The notes under the pieces were generated by a model. That model was not told where the DNA came from. It did no database searches and was given only the letters and a program-made list of their open reading frames with translations. The translations under genes and the position numbers were made by a program. DNA of 64,000 nucleotides from Sphaerothrix gracilis (GTDB lineage: Bacteria; Cyanobacteriota; Cyanobacteriia; Phormidesmidales; Phormidesmidaceae), in assembly GCF_030405905.1 (NCBI RefSeq), contig NZ_JASATW010000020.1, positions 42,447 to 106,446 on the forward strand, read 5' to 3'. Position 1 is the stretch's first letter, and every line of letters begins with the position of its first letter. Shown piece after piece: positions 32,724 to 41,084 of this stretch.

Positions 32724-35453
32724 TCACATATTACGACGGGGTGCATCAATCTGATTGACGAAAATTGCATAGGGCACCATCGGCACCATCGGCAGCAGGC
32801 AAATTAACCCCTGCCTCCAAGTTAGGGGTGCTGTTGCAAAGAGCGTATTCATCACGCCCCACTGACTAAATATCACTTGCAGTCCCACAGCTGCCAAAAT
32901 GCCGCTGAGCAAGATGGGGGCATTGGCAATGGATGCCGATTTACGGCTGAGGAAATGCAGGAGGCTAGTCCCTAACTGGCTGATGCTCAGTAAGTAAATA
33001 ATCCGGGCCGCGACCAGAGCTTGAATGGACATGGTGCGAGCGATCGCCACGTCCCCCGTGGTCGCCTTGACCCATTCAAACATGCCAAAAATTAAAATCC
33101 AGTTGAAGAAGGAAACCGCCAGAATCCGGCGCAAGAGCCGTCCGGTCAGCAACGACTCTCCTGGATAGCGGGGCGGTTGCTGCATCAGGCCGTTGGACTT
33201 GGGTTCAAAGGCGAGGGGCACCGTCATGGTGAGGGAGTTGATCATGTTCAACCAGAGCACCTGGAGGGAGAGAATGGGTAAATCCCTAGCCAGCAGGGCG
33301 CTGATCAGAATGGTCATGGATTCTCCCCCGTTGACGGGCAGGAGAAAGGCGATCGCTTTCCGCAGGTTCTGGTAGACGGTGCGCCCTTCTTCTACCGCCG
33401 CTTCGATGGAAGCAAAGTTATCGTCAGTCAGCAGCATGTCAGCGGCTTCTCGCGCCACTTCGGTGCCGTTTTTGCCCATGGCAATGCCGATGTCGGCCTG
33501 CTTCAGGGCCGGGGCATCATTGACCCCGTCGCCGGTCATCGCCACGATGTTGCCCTTGAGCTGCAGGGTTTCCACCAGCCGCAGCTTCTGGGCCGGGGCG
33601 ACCCTGGCAAACACATCCCCGTCGATAACGGCCTGGGCTAGTTGGGAATCGTCCATCGCCGCCAGCTGCTTACCCTCAAAGGCAAAGACCCGATCGGCCT
33701 GGTGGATACCCATGCGATGAGCGATCGCCTGGGCCGTAGCAATGTGGTCGCCCGTGATCATCTTCACCTGGATGCCCGCAGACTGGCAGGCATGAACGGC
33801 GGCGATCGCCTCCGGGCGAGGCGGGTCAATCATGCCCTGCAATCCCAGAAACACCAGGCCCGACTGAATATCCTCGTGGTCGATGGCGTGGTGGCGATCG
33901 CCCACCGTCTTACGGGCAAAGGCCAGCACTCGCAGCCCTTTGGCGGTCATGGCCGCAACCGCCTGCTCAATAGCGACCGGGTCTAAGGGCATTGACTGGC
34001 CCGATGCCGCCATGAGGTGGGAGCAGCGTCGCAGCAGGGCCTCCACCGATCCCTTGACGTAAATGATCCGGGGGAGGGCATCGTGTAGAGTCGCCATATA
34101 CTGATATTCAGACTCAAAGGGAATGGAATCGAGCCGGGGCATTAAACTCGTCATTCTCGCCTGGTTCAGGTCTGCTTTGGCCGCTGCGGCAATCAAGGCC
34201 CCTTCCGTCGGGTCGCCCACAACCGTCCAGTAGTCTTCTTGCTTGAGCTGGCTATCGTTGCACAGCAAACCTGCCACCAGACATTCCCGCAAGGCATCCG
34301 GTAAGTGATCTGCCAAAAAACAGTTATCGGCGGCATCGCCGGACCCCAGACCGATCTCTCCCTTGGGACTATAGCCGCTGCCGCTGACCTGGTAGGTCTG
34401 TTCCCCGGCGTAAATGGCCTGTACGGTCATCTGGTTTTCAGTCAGGGTGCCGGTTTTGTCGGAACAGATCACCGTAGCGCTGCCCAGGGCTTCCACAGCG
34501 GGCAGCTTGCGGATGATGGCATGGCGACGGGCCATACGGTTGACGCCGATGGCTAGGGTAATAGTTACCACAGCGGGCAGCCCTTCAGGAATGGCACTCA
34601 CCGCCAAAGCCACCGCCGCTTCAAACATGTACTCCCAGGATTCTCCCTGGCCCAGGCCAATGGCAAAGGTGAGGGTGGCCAGGGTCAAGATGCAGTAGAG
34701 CAGGGTGCGGCTGAATGCTGCAAACTTACGGGTCAGGGGAGTTGTCAGATTGACTCGCTGCTCCATAGACTGGGAAATCTGGCCGACCTCAGTGGCCCCT
34801 GCCGTTGCCACCACCAGTCCTGTACCCTGACCAAAGGTGGTAAAGCTACCGGCGTAGGCCATGTTAGTCCGCTCGGCCAGGGGCGTTTCTGGCGGCAGCG
34901 GCTGAACGGATTTCTCCACCGGCACAGATTCTCCGGTCAGGGCAGACTCATCCACCTGGAGATTGCGAGATTTCAGCAGCCGCAGGTCGGCTGGCACCTT
35001 GTCGCCTGACGACAGCAGTACGATATCCCCAGGCACCAAATCCTGGGACTGCACCCGCAGCATCTGTCCGCCCCTGAAAACGGTAGTTTCGGTAGTGACG
35101 GCTTTAGCCAGAGAGGCGATCGCGCCTTCGGCCTTGGCTTCCTGCACGTAGCCGATGATGGCGTTGATCACCGTCACGCCCCAAATCACTGCCGCATTGG
35201 TCCAGGAGCCCAAAAATGCTTTCACCGCTCCCGCCAGCAGCAGGATGTAGAGCAGCGGCTGATGAAACTGCAGCAAAAACCTCAGCCAGGCGGGTTTTCC
35301 CGGTTTGACGGGCAGCTCGTTCCAGCCATAAACTTCGTAGCGGTTGGCGACTGCTTCGGCGGTCAGCCCTGAGTTCAGGTCAGTTTTGAGTTGTTCGGCA
35401 ATCTGATCAATGGAGTACTGGTGGTAGGACCGCGAACTTGCTTCAGCCAGCAT
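32724..35453 (-). CDS. Cation-transporting P-type ATPase (P2-like)
   Basis: This product of about 909 residues is an inner-membrane ion pump. It has the cation ATPase N-domain start (HQYSIDQIAEQLKTDLNSGL), TGES in DESALTGESVPVEK, PEGLP in SAIPEGLPAVVTITLA, the phosphorylation site SDKTGTLTENQMTV and the hinge MTGDGVNDAPALKQ. In the M6 region the motif is WLNMINSLTM where Ca2+ pumps have N..TD, so the ion is uncertain; bacterial CtpF-like pumps also deviate here. The ATG at 35453 is chosen because GGAGG lies 5 bases upstream; a second ATG at 35468 has none. It overlaps the fructokinase stop by 11 bases, so the two may be translationally coupled. Confidence 0.9.
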   Translation of the reverse strand: MLAEASSRSYHQYSIDQIAEQLKTDLNSGLTAEAVANRYEVYGWNELPVKPGKPAWLRFLLQFHQPLLYILLLAGAVKAFLGSWTNAAVIWGVTVINAIIGYVQEAKAEGAIASLAKAVTTETTVFRGGQMLRVQSQDLVPGDIVLLSSGDKVPADLRLLKSRNLQVDESALTGESVPVEKSVQPLPPETPLAERTNMAYAGSFTTFGQGTGLVVATAGATEVGQISQSMEQRVNLTTPLTRKFAAFSRTLLYCILTLATLTFAIGLGQGESWEYMFEAAVALAVSAIPEGLPAVVTITLAIGVNRMARRHAIIRKLPAVEALGSATVICSDKTGTLTENQMTVQAIYAGEQTYQVSGSGYSPKGEIGLGSGDAADNCFLADHLPDALRECLVAGLLCNDSQLKQEDYWTVVGDPTEGALIAAAAKADLNQARMTSLMPRLDSIPFESEYQYMATLHDALPRIIYVKGSVEALLRRCSHLMAASGQSMPLDPVAIEQAVAAMTAKGLRVLAFARKTVGDRHHAIDHEDIQSGLVFLGLQGMIDPPRPEAIAAVHACQSAGIQVKMITGDHIATAQAIAHRMGIHQADRVFAFEGKQLAAMDDSQLAQAVIDGDVFARVAPAQKLRLVETLQLKGNIVAMTGDGVNDAPALKQADIGIAMGKNGTEVAREAADMLLTDDNFASIEAAVEEGRTVYQNLRKAIAFLLPVNGGESMTILISALLARDLPILSLQVLWLNMINSLTMTVPLAFEPKSNGLMQQPPRYPGESLLTGRLLRRILAVSFFNWILIFGMFEWVKATTGDVAIARTMSIQALVAARIIYLLSISQLGTSLLHFLSRKSASIANAPILLSGILAAVGLQVIFSQWGVMNTLFATAPLTWRQGLICLLPMVPMVPYAIFVNQIDAPRRNM

Positions 35454-36453
35454 CACAACCTCCAGCATAAGTTCTTGGCATGAGGAATACGTGAGAGTCT
35501 AAGAACTGAGCCACATCCTGGGGCGTAGGCTGGGCCGCGATCGCCCCCGGCTTCATCGTCGTCAGCGCCCCCACTGCACTGGCATAGCGCAAAATTTCCT
35601 CTAGCTTGTCAGCAACTTGCAGGCTGTCCCAGCCCTGCTGGCCAAGCTGATGCAGAAAACCTGCCAGAAACGCATCTCCGGCCCCCGTGGTGTCAACGCT
35701 GTCAACAGTAAAAGCCGGGAGGGAAATGCTGTGGTGCTGAGTGGTGCAGGTGCTGCCATTGCCGCCATCGGTCAGCAGCACGGCCTGCAAGTTAGGAAAC
35801 TGCTGGCATATTTCACCAGTAGAGTCGGTATTGAGTAGCCACTGGGCTTCTTCAAGAGAAAGTTTGAGCAAATCAGCCGCTTGCAAAAAGGCTCGGATGG
35901 TTTTAGGGGCGATCGCTGCGTCAGGCCAGAACACTGAACGCCAGTTCAAATCAATCACAATTTTCGTACCAGTCTGCTGAGCCTTGTCGCGGGCTCGCTC
36001 CATCGCTTGAGCGGTGGTCGGATAGGCCAGTCCCAACGTGCCCATCACCAAATAGCTCACGCCGGTGAAGTCGATGGCGTCAATCCACTCTGGGGAGAGA
36101 TGGGCATCGGCGAAGGCGGAGGGGTCTGAGCTGCTGAAGCCAATAAACGTGCGATCGCCGGTTTCATCTCGCTCCACCAGCACGATGCGAGTCGGCGCAT
36201 CCGCGTATCGCTGGATCTGGCACGCGACGCCTTGATCTTGCAAAACCTGAATCAGCCAGTCACCCAGGTTGTCTTTGCCCAAGCAGCTCACCATGCGGGT
36301 GGGGGTGCCGAGTTTGGCGATCGCAGTAGCAACGTTAGCCGGTGCTCCACCAGGATAATCGGTCCACTTTTCTACATCCTTTTGAGGATTTTTACTAACC
36401 TCAAAGAGGCGATCGATTAAGCATTCTCCCAGGCAAATCACGGATTCTGTCAT
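35443..36453 (-). CDS. Fructokinase (PfkB family)
   Basis: This 336-residue cytoplasmic sugar kinase probably converts fructose to fructose 6-phosphate. It has the N-terminal signature YPGGAPANVATAIAKLG and the C-terminal PfkB motif VDTTGAGDAFLAGFLHQL with the catalytic Asp in GAGD. The segment VICLGECLIDRLFEV is usual for bacterial and plant-type fructokinases. The neighbouring locus imports and oxidises mannitol, giving fructose, so this enzyme completes the route. It is upstream of, and overlaps, the P-type ATPase gene. Substrate is inferred from family and context. Confidence 0.88.
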   Translation of the reverse strand: MTESVICLGECLIDRLFEVSKNPQKDVEKWTDYPGGAPANVATAIAKLGTPTRMVSCLGKDNLGDWLIQVLQDQGVACQIQRYADAPTRIVLVERDETGDRTFIGFSSSDPSAFADAHLSPEWIDAIDFTGVSYLVMGTLGLAYPTTAQAMERARDKAQQTGTKIVIDLNWRSVFWPDAAIAPKTIRAFLQAADLLKLSLEEAQWLLNTDSTGEICQQFPNLQAVLLTDGGNGSTCTTQHHSISLPAFTVDSVDTTGAGDAFLAGFLHQLGQQGWDSLQVADKLEEILRYASAVGALTTMKPGAIAAQPTPQDVAQFLDSHVFLMPRTYAGGCDAG

Positions 36454-36682
36454 TGTTAACTCCTATCTAGGTTCTCATCTTCCAAGCTGCTGCAATAGAC
36501 TGCCATGGGTTCTCTCTGCGATTTAGTCAGGTTGTAGCGGTCGCTTCCTTGCTAGTAAACTCTGTCATCAGTTTGCCGTAACGACCAGGATTATGGCGGA
36601 GGATGTTAAGCCTACGCCAACAGTTTGTAAACAAAATAAACCGCTAAACTGACTATGAGGACGGGGCTAGCCAGAGGTGAAT

Positions 36683-36919
36683 ATGCTGGAATTTGAACGA
36701 CTGAGGCAAGATATTCAATCACTCCCTGACGAAGCCCAACAACTACTAACCGATTTTGTTGCTTTTTTGAAGCAGCGTTATCAAGCTACTTCTCTAGAAG
36801 AGAACCATTCCACCTTAAATTTGGATAACTCTCCCTTCGTCGGCATGTGGAGCGATCGCCCTGAAATGCAGGATAGTACTCAATGGGTTAAACAGATTCG
36901 TCAGCAGCATTGGAGCTAG
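36683..36919 (+). CDS. VapB-like antitoxin (DUF2281 type)
   Basis: This 78-residue protein begins MLEFERLRQDIQSLPDEAQQ and continues LLTDFVAFLKQRYQ, the DUF2281 pattern (LP-E-Q-DF--FL) common in cyanobacterial antitoxins. The C-terminal part (SPFVGMWSDRPEMQDSTQWV) is the usual toxin-binding end of this group. The ATG at 36683 has AGAGG 5 bases upstream and is preferred over the GTG at 36677. Five bases separate it from the PIN toxin. The pair would normally autoregulate from the 230-base gap upstream. Confidence 0.85.
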   Translation: MLEFERLRQDIQSLPDEAQQLLTDFVAFLKQRYQATSLEENHSTLNLDNSPFVGMWSDRPEMQDSTQWVKQIRQQHWS

Positions 36920-36924
36920 CCAAA

Positions 36925-37311
36925 GTGACACGACTTCTGGTTGATACCGACATTTTGATCGATATTGCCAATCGAGATGAAACAGCTATCAATCGTCTTA
37001 AAGCAGAAAGTCAACAGGGTCCTTTAGCAATCTCTTCAATCACAGTTATGGAGTTAATTGTGGGTTGCCGCAATAAGCAAGAGCAAAACCAGCTAGAGGA
37101 CTTTCTAGCTCAATTTCAAGTGATTGCTCTTGATGGCAAAGTCTCAACGCAGGCGATCGCTCTGCTCAAAAATTATTGCCTTAGCCATGGGCTGTTGATT
37201 GCCGATGCTTTGATTGCAGCAACGGCGATCGCAAACAACATTGCACTGCTCAGCAAAAACCAGCGCGACTTCCGCTTTATACAAGAGCTAGAACTTCTGG
37301 CTTATCCTTAA
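36925..37311 (+). CDS. vapC: VapC-type PIN-domain toxin
   Basis: This 128-residue predicted RNase has the conserved acidic residues of the PIN family: Asp in LLVDTDILIDIA, Glu in ITVMELIVGC, Asp in GLLIADALIAATAIA, and a final Asn-rich segment (LSKNQRDFRFI). All look intact, so the toxin should be active. The GTG at 36925 is chosen because GGAG lies 10 bases upstream and it starts just after the antitoxin stop; an in-frame TTG at 36910 would overlap the antitoxin. The module lies between fructokinase and the SorC regulator, unrelated to polyol use. Confidence 0.9.
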   Translation: MTRLLVDTDILIDIANRDETAINRLKAESQQGPLAISSITVMELIVGCRNKQEQNQLEDFLAQFQVIALDGKVSTQAIALLKNYCLSHGLLIADALIAATAIANNIALLSKNQRDFRFIQELELLAYP

Positions 37312-37319
37312 GCTAGAAG

Positions 37320-38282
37320 TCAAGCTTGATCCAACATAGCTTCAGCGGCGGCTTCATCAGTAATCAGCCCTGTAATTAACTGGCCCCGCAGGGCGGCTCG
37401 AATGGCTTCGGCTTTACCGATTCCTCCGGCGACGCCAATGGTGGATTTCTGAGCGGGTTGTTCTAAGGGCAAGCTGGCAACCCGAGCATTGCTGCCTTTT
37501 TTCAGCAAATTTCCCTGGGTATCGAAGGCCCAACCAGCAATTTCGCCAATCGCCCCTAGATCAATCAGTTCGGTCAGTTCTTCGTCATTGATGAAGCCAT
37601 CCTCATGGAGGGGCGAGTTCCAAGCGATGTGACTAATGCCGACAAAGGTGACTTTGGCCTGCTTGGCTAGCGATTTAACCGCCATAAACGCTTGCTGCGT
37701 CTGCAACAAGTCGCGTTCCTCAGCACTGGTGGCCACTGCCGGGACCGGCAGTGGATAGGCCTGCGAGCCGATCTGCTCAGACAGGTGCATGACCACCTCG
37801 TAGCGCCCCGCCAAACCATAGTGAGACATGTTGCCCACAATTGAGACAACTTTATGCTGGGGTTGATTCATAGAAGGGATTTGATCCACAGCGGCCCGCA
37901 GGGTGCGGCCTGAGGAAAAGGCTAGGATAGAGGGCGTTTTTGCTACGAGATAGTTCTCTAAATAGGTTGCTGCGCAGACCCCCAAGCTGCTGTAAGGGGG
38001 GGCACCATTGGCTGAACTGGGGACAACCTCACAGAGAGAAAGGGCAAACTTGTCGCGTAGCGCTTCGGCCAGGACAATACATTGGCTGAGGGGATGATCG
38101 AGCCGAAACTTGATTAGTTTTTCGCTGACAGCCAGGGCCACCAGGCGTTGGGCGGCTTGTCGCGACACATTGAGCTTCGTGGCGATTTCTTCCTGGGTAT
38201 TCCCCGCAATGTAGTAGAGCCAAGCGGCATGGGCTGCCTGGTCGAGTTTGCGATCGCGCTTTTCTACGTTAGGTTCTCCCAT
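37320..38282 (-). CDS. SorC/DeoR-type sugar-responsive transcriptional regulator
   Basis: This 320-residue regulator has an N-terminal helix-turn-helix (AWLYYIAGNTQEEIATKLNV, SRQAAQRLVALAVSEKLIKF) and a C-terminal sugar-phosphate-binding domain of the SorC family (VVSIVGNMSHYG, VTFVGISHIAWNSPLHEDGF, TIGVAGGIGKAEAIRAALRG). It is divergent from the polyol ABC transporter operon and probably controls it and itself through two matching palindromes in the shared 426-base gap. The inducer is likely a polyol or sugar phosphate. Its end converges on vapC with an 8-base gap. Confidence 0.9.
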   Translation of the reverse strand: MGEPNVEKRDRKLDQAAHAAWLYYIAGNTQEEIATKLNVSRQAAQRLVALAVSEKLIKFRLDHPLSQCIVLAEALRDKFALSLCEVVPSSANGAPPYSSLGVCAATYLENYLVAKTPSILAFSSGRTLRAAVDQIPSMNQPQHKVVSIVGNMSHYGLAGRYEVVMHLSEQIGSQAYPLPVPAVATSAEERDLLQTQQAFMAVKSLAKQAKVTFVGISHIAWNSPLHEDGFINDEELTELIDLGAIGEIAGWAFDTQGNLLKKGSNARVASLPLEQPAQKSTIGVAGGIGKAEAIRAALRGQLITGLITDEAAAEAMLDQA

Positions 38283-38330
38283 CTCTTACCTCGAAGCTTA
38301 ACAATCATTGCCCTCTCAGAAAATTTTATG

Positions 38331-38346
38331 TTGAGTATATCCTCAA
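38331..38346. promoter_or_regulatory. Candidate SorC operator 1
   Basis: TTGAG-TATATC-CTCAA, with arms extended to GTTGAG/CTCAAC, lies 49 bases before the SorC regulator start. The half-site and 6-base spacing are identical to operator 2. Position suggests autoregulation. Confidence 0.55.
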
Positions 38347-38422
38347 CGAAAGAAAAACTGCTCAAATTTTATCGCCCCGGTCGGGGTCTAATCTCCTGGC
38401 AGCCTCCGCCAGCTTGAATTAA

Positions 38423-38542
38423 TTAATATCCAGTAACACAATGCCTGCCCCTTTTCTGGCAAAACGGTGGGCGAATTTCCTTCACCTTACCTGTGATCAG
38501 GAAGGTTTTGCCCTGAAAGTTATAGGTCGCATTGGCGCTCAT
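38423..38542 (-). CDS. Possible 39-residue small protein in the divergent region
   Basis: On the minus strand an ATG at 38542 preceded by GGAGG at 8-base spacing opens MSANATYNFQGKTFLITGKV and stops after 39 codons. The first ~24 residues look like real protein (NFQGKTFLITGKVKEI) and the last part (PPFCQKRGRHCVTGY) does not, so it may be the head of a gene truncated by rearrangement. Function is not recognised. It sits between the two candidate operators. Confidence 0.35.
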   Translation of the reverse strand: MSANATYNFQGKTFLITGKVKEIRPPFCQKRGRHCVTGY

Positions 38543-38624
38543 ATCACCTGCCTCCAAATCAAGAATTGTTGCGAATCTTTCTGCCCGTCTCATTTCTGGG
38601 AGAGACACCAGTAAGATTCCATTA

Positions 38625-38640
38625 TTGAGCTTTTGCTCAA
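38625..38640. promoter_or_regulatory. Candidate SorC operator 2
   Basis: TTGAG-CTTTTG-CTCAA is a 16-base perfect palindrome, 68 bases before the solute-binding protein start. It has the same half-sites and spacing as operator 1. A further lone TTGAG lies near 38674. Confidence 0.55.
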
Positions 38641-38708
38641 AACAAGAGCATAAAATCAATCTTTGTTTATTTTTGAGTTAATCCTTTGAAATAGAGAGGA
38701 GCCGTGCG

Positions 38709-40058
38709 ATGCACCTATTTCGCCGTGTCAAAGTGCTGGTGGCATTCCTCATTGGCCTCCTGTTGGTACAGCTCGTGAACGCCTGTTCGGTAGGTCCCCA
38801 GGCAGAGGGAAAAACCCGATTAACCATCGCCACCGTCAACAACGGCGACATGGTGATTATGCAAGACCTGTCGAGTCGCTTTGAGGCTGAAAACCCGGAT
38901 ATTGAGCTGAACTGGGTAGTTCTGGAGGAAAACATTCTGCGCCAGCGCACCACTACCGACGTTGCCAGTCAGGGGGGGCAGTTCGATGTTCTGACTATTG
39001 GTTCTTACGAAGTTCCCATTTGGGCTAGGCGGGGCTGGCTGCATTCCCTGGACGGGCTACCCGCTGAGTATGACGTGGATGACCTGATAGACCCGATTCG
39101 CACCGGACTTTCCTATGAAGACAGCCTCTATGCAGTGCCCTTCTATGGCGAAAGCTCGATGCTCTACTACCGCACTGACCTGTTTGACCAAGCCGGGATC
39201 ACAGTGCCGCAGAATCCCACCTACGAGCAGGTGGGCGAATGGGCCAAGCAAATTAACGATCCGGCCAATGACGTCTATGGTATTTGTCTGCGGGGCAAGC
39301 CAGGCTGGGGAGAGAATGTAGCCTTCCTCACCACTATGGTCAATACCTTTGGCGGGCGCTGGTTTGATATGGACTGGAATCCTACTCTTGACACCCCCGA
39401 GTGGAAAGAGGCGGTTAATTTCTACGTCGATACCTTGAACCAGTACGGTCCCCCTGGGGCCAGCTCTAACGGCTTCAACGAAAACCTGGCTCTGTTCTCG
39501 ACGGGTAAATGTGGCATGTGGATCGATGCCACCGTCGCGGCTGGCCTGCTCTCGAATCCGGCAGAATCGCAGGTAGCTGATGTCGTGGGCTTTGCCCGCG
39601 CTCCGGTAGCGTCCTACCCCAATGGTTCCAACTGGCTCTGGGCTTGGTCTTTAGCTATTCCCGCCACCTCACAGTCACCGGCAGCGGCCGAGCGTTTTGT
39701 GACCTGGGCCACCTCTAAGGAGTATATCCAGCTCGTGGCGGCTGAGTATGGCTGGGTGGCCGCCCCTCCAGGTACCCGCCAATCGACTTATGAGAATCCC
39801 AACTATCGGGAAGCTGCCCCCTTCGCGGACATCGTACTAACCTCCATCCAGTCTGCCGATATCACCAACCCTTCCCCCGAACCAACGCCCTACAAGGGGG
39901 TGCAATACGTGGACATTCCTGAGTTCCAGGCTATTGGTACCCAGGTCGGACAACGCATGGCCGCAGCCCTCGCTAATAAATCGACGGTCGATCAGGCGAT
40001 CGCGCGATCGCAGAACGTCGCCGAACGGTTCATGCGCCATACCGGGTATATCGAGTGA
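38709..40058 (+). CDS. Polyol/sugar ABC transporter solute-binding lipoprotein
   Basis: This 449-residue family-1 solute-binding protein begins with a lipoprotein signal (MHLFRRVKVLVAFLIGLLLV, then LVNACS with Cys26 as the lipidation site). The mature part has TRLTIATVNNGDMVIMQDLS, FDVLTIGSYEVPIWARRGWL, LYAVPFYGESSMLYYRTDLF and WLWAWSLAIPATS, close to SmoE/MtlE-type proteins that bind sorbitol or mannitol. It is the first gene of the importer operon and lies opposite the SorC regulator. Substrate is inferred from the linked mannitol dehydrogenase. A GAGAGGAG site lies just before the ATG. Confidence 0.9.
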   Translation: MHLFRRVKVLVAFLIGLLLVQLVNACSVGPQAEGKTRLTIATVNNGDMVIMQDLSSRFEAENPDIELNWVVLEENILRQRTTTDVASQGGQFDVLTIGSYEVPIWARRGWLHSLDGLPAEYDVDDLIDPIRTGLSYEDSLYAVPFYGESSMLYYRTDLFDQAGITVPQNPTYEQVGEWAKQINDPANDVYGICLRGKPGWGENVAFLTTMVNTFGGRWFDMDWNPTLDTPEWKEAVNFYVDTLNQYGPPGASSNGFNENLALFSTGKCGMWIDATVAAGLLSNPAESQVADVVGFARAPVASYPNGSNWLWAWSLAIPATSQSPAAAERFVTWATSKEYIQLVAAEYGWVAAPPGTRQSTYENPNYREAAPFADIVLTSIQSADITNPSPEPTPYKGVQYVDIPEFQAIGTQVGQRMAAALANKSTVDQAIARSQNVAERFMRHTGYIE

Positions 40059-40063
40059 TTGGG

Positions 40064-40126
40064 AAGTTTTGAGTTTTTAAGCTGAGTTCTTGAGATTGAA
40101 AGTTCAACGGTCAAAGCTCAAAACTT
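40064..40126 (+). repeat. Inverted repeat between binding-protein and permease genes
   Basis: AAGTTTTGAG (40064-40073) and CTCAAAACTT (40117-40126) are perfect 10-base complements with a 43-base interval. In mRNA this would form a stem-loop after the binding-protein stop, a common way to keep its level above that of the permeases. Confidence 0.5.
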
Positions 40127-40165
40127 TCTCACTTTTCCTTCGTTCACCTTTATCCTTTCTCAACT

Positions 40166-41083
40166 ATGACTTCCTCTATCGCAACCCCTTCCCATTCGCC
40201 GCCACCGACCCGGACGCGATCGCACCAACGCATCCCGGCCCGGCTGCTGGTGGCGCCCTCAGTGATCGCGCTGGTGCTCTGGATGGTGGTGCCGCTGGCG
40301 ATGGCTATCTGGTTTGCCTTCCAGCGCTACAACCTGCTATTGCCTGAGAATCGCGAGTTTATTGGCTTAGAGAACTTTACCTACATCCTGACCGACTCCG
40401 CTCTGTGGGTTTCTATCGGCATCACGCTGGTACTGGTGGTGTCGGTGCTGGTGATTACGATTGGCCTCGGTACTCTGCTAGCAGTGCTGTTTAACCAGGA
40501 TTTTGCTGGGCGGGGTGTGGCGCGGGTGCTGGCGATTTCGCCATTTTTCGTCATGCCCACGGTGAGTGCCCTGATCTGGAAAAACATGCTGATGCACCCA
40601 GTAAACGGGCTATTTGCCCAAATTACGCGGGGCTTGGGCCTGGGGGCGATCGACTGGTTTGCCGATTTGCCGCTGGTGGCCATCATCATCATCGTCTCGT
40701 GGGAGTGGCTGCCCTTTGCCCTCTTGATTCTGCTGACGGCGATTCAGTCGCTGGATGCGGACCAGATGGAGGCGGCACGGATGGATGGGGCCAACTCTAT
40801 GGCACTGTTTCGGTTTGTGGTGCTGCCCCACCTGAGCCGGGCCATTTCCGTCGTGGCGATGATTGAAACGATTTTCTTTCTCACTATCTTTGCCGAAATC
40901 TTCGTCACCACCGGAGGCGGCCCTGGACTCGCTACCACCAACCTGGCCTACTACATCTACCTAAAGGCGCTGCTGGAATTCGACGTGGGCGGGGCATCGG
41001 CAGGCGGCTTGATTGCCGTGGTGCTGGCCAACATCGTGGCGATTTTTCTGATGCGCAGTGTTGCTCGTAATTTGGACACCTGA
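40166..41083 (+). CDS. Polyol/sugar ABC transporter permease 1 (MalF/SmoF-like)
   Basis: This 305-residue inner-membrane permease has a cytoplasmic N-terminus rich in Pro and Ser, then six hydrophobic segments (first at about residues 30-52). The binding-protein-dependent transport motif is EAARMDGANSMALFRFVVLP (EAA-x3-G), which contacts the ATPase. The MLMHPVNGLFAQITRGLG segment is also typical of SmoF-like permeases. It is followed directly by the second permease, with ATG 2 bases after its stop. Confidence 0.93.
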   Translation: MTSSIATPSHSPPPTRTRSHQRIPARLLVAPSVIALVLWMVVPLAMAIWFAFQRYNLLLPENREFIGLENFTYILTDSALWVSIGITLVLVVSVLVITIGLGTLLAVLFNQDFAGRGVARVLAISPFFVMPTVSALIWKNMLMHPVNGLFAQITRGLGLGAIDWFADLPLVAIIIIVSWEWLPFALLILLTAIQSLDADQMEAARMDGANSMALFRFVVLPHLSRAISVVAMIETIFFLTIFAEIFVTTGGGPGLATTNLAYYIYLKALLEFDVGGASAGGLIAVVLANIVAIFLMRSVARNLDT

Positions 41084-41084
41084 T

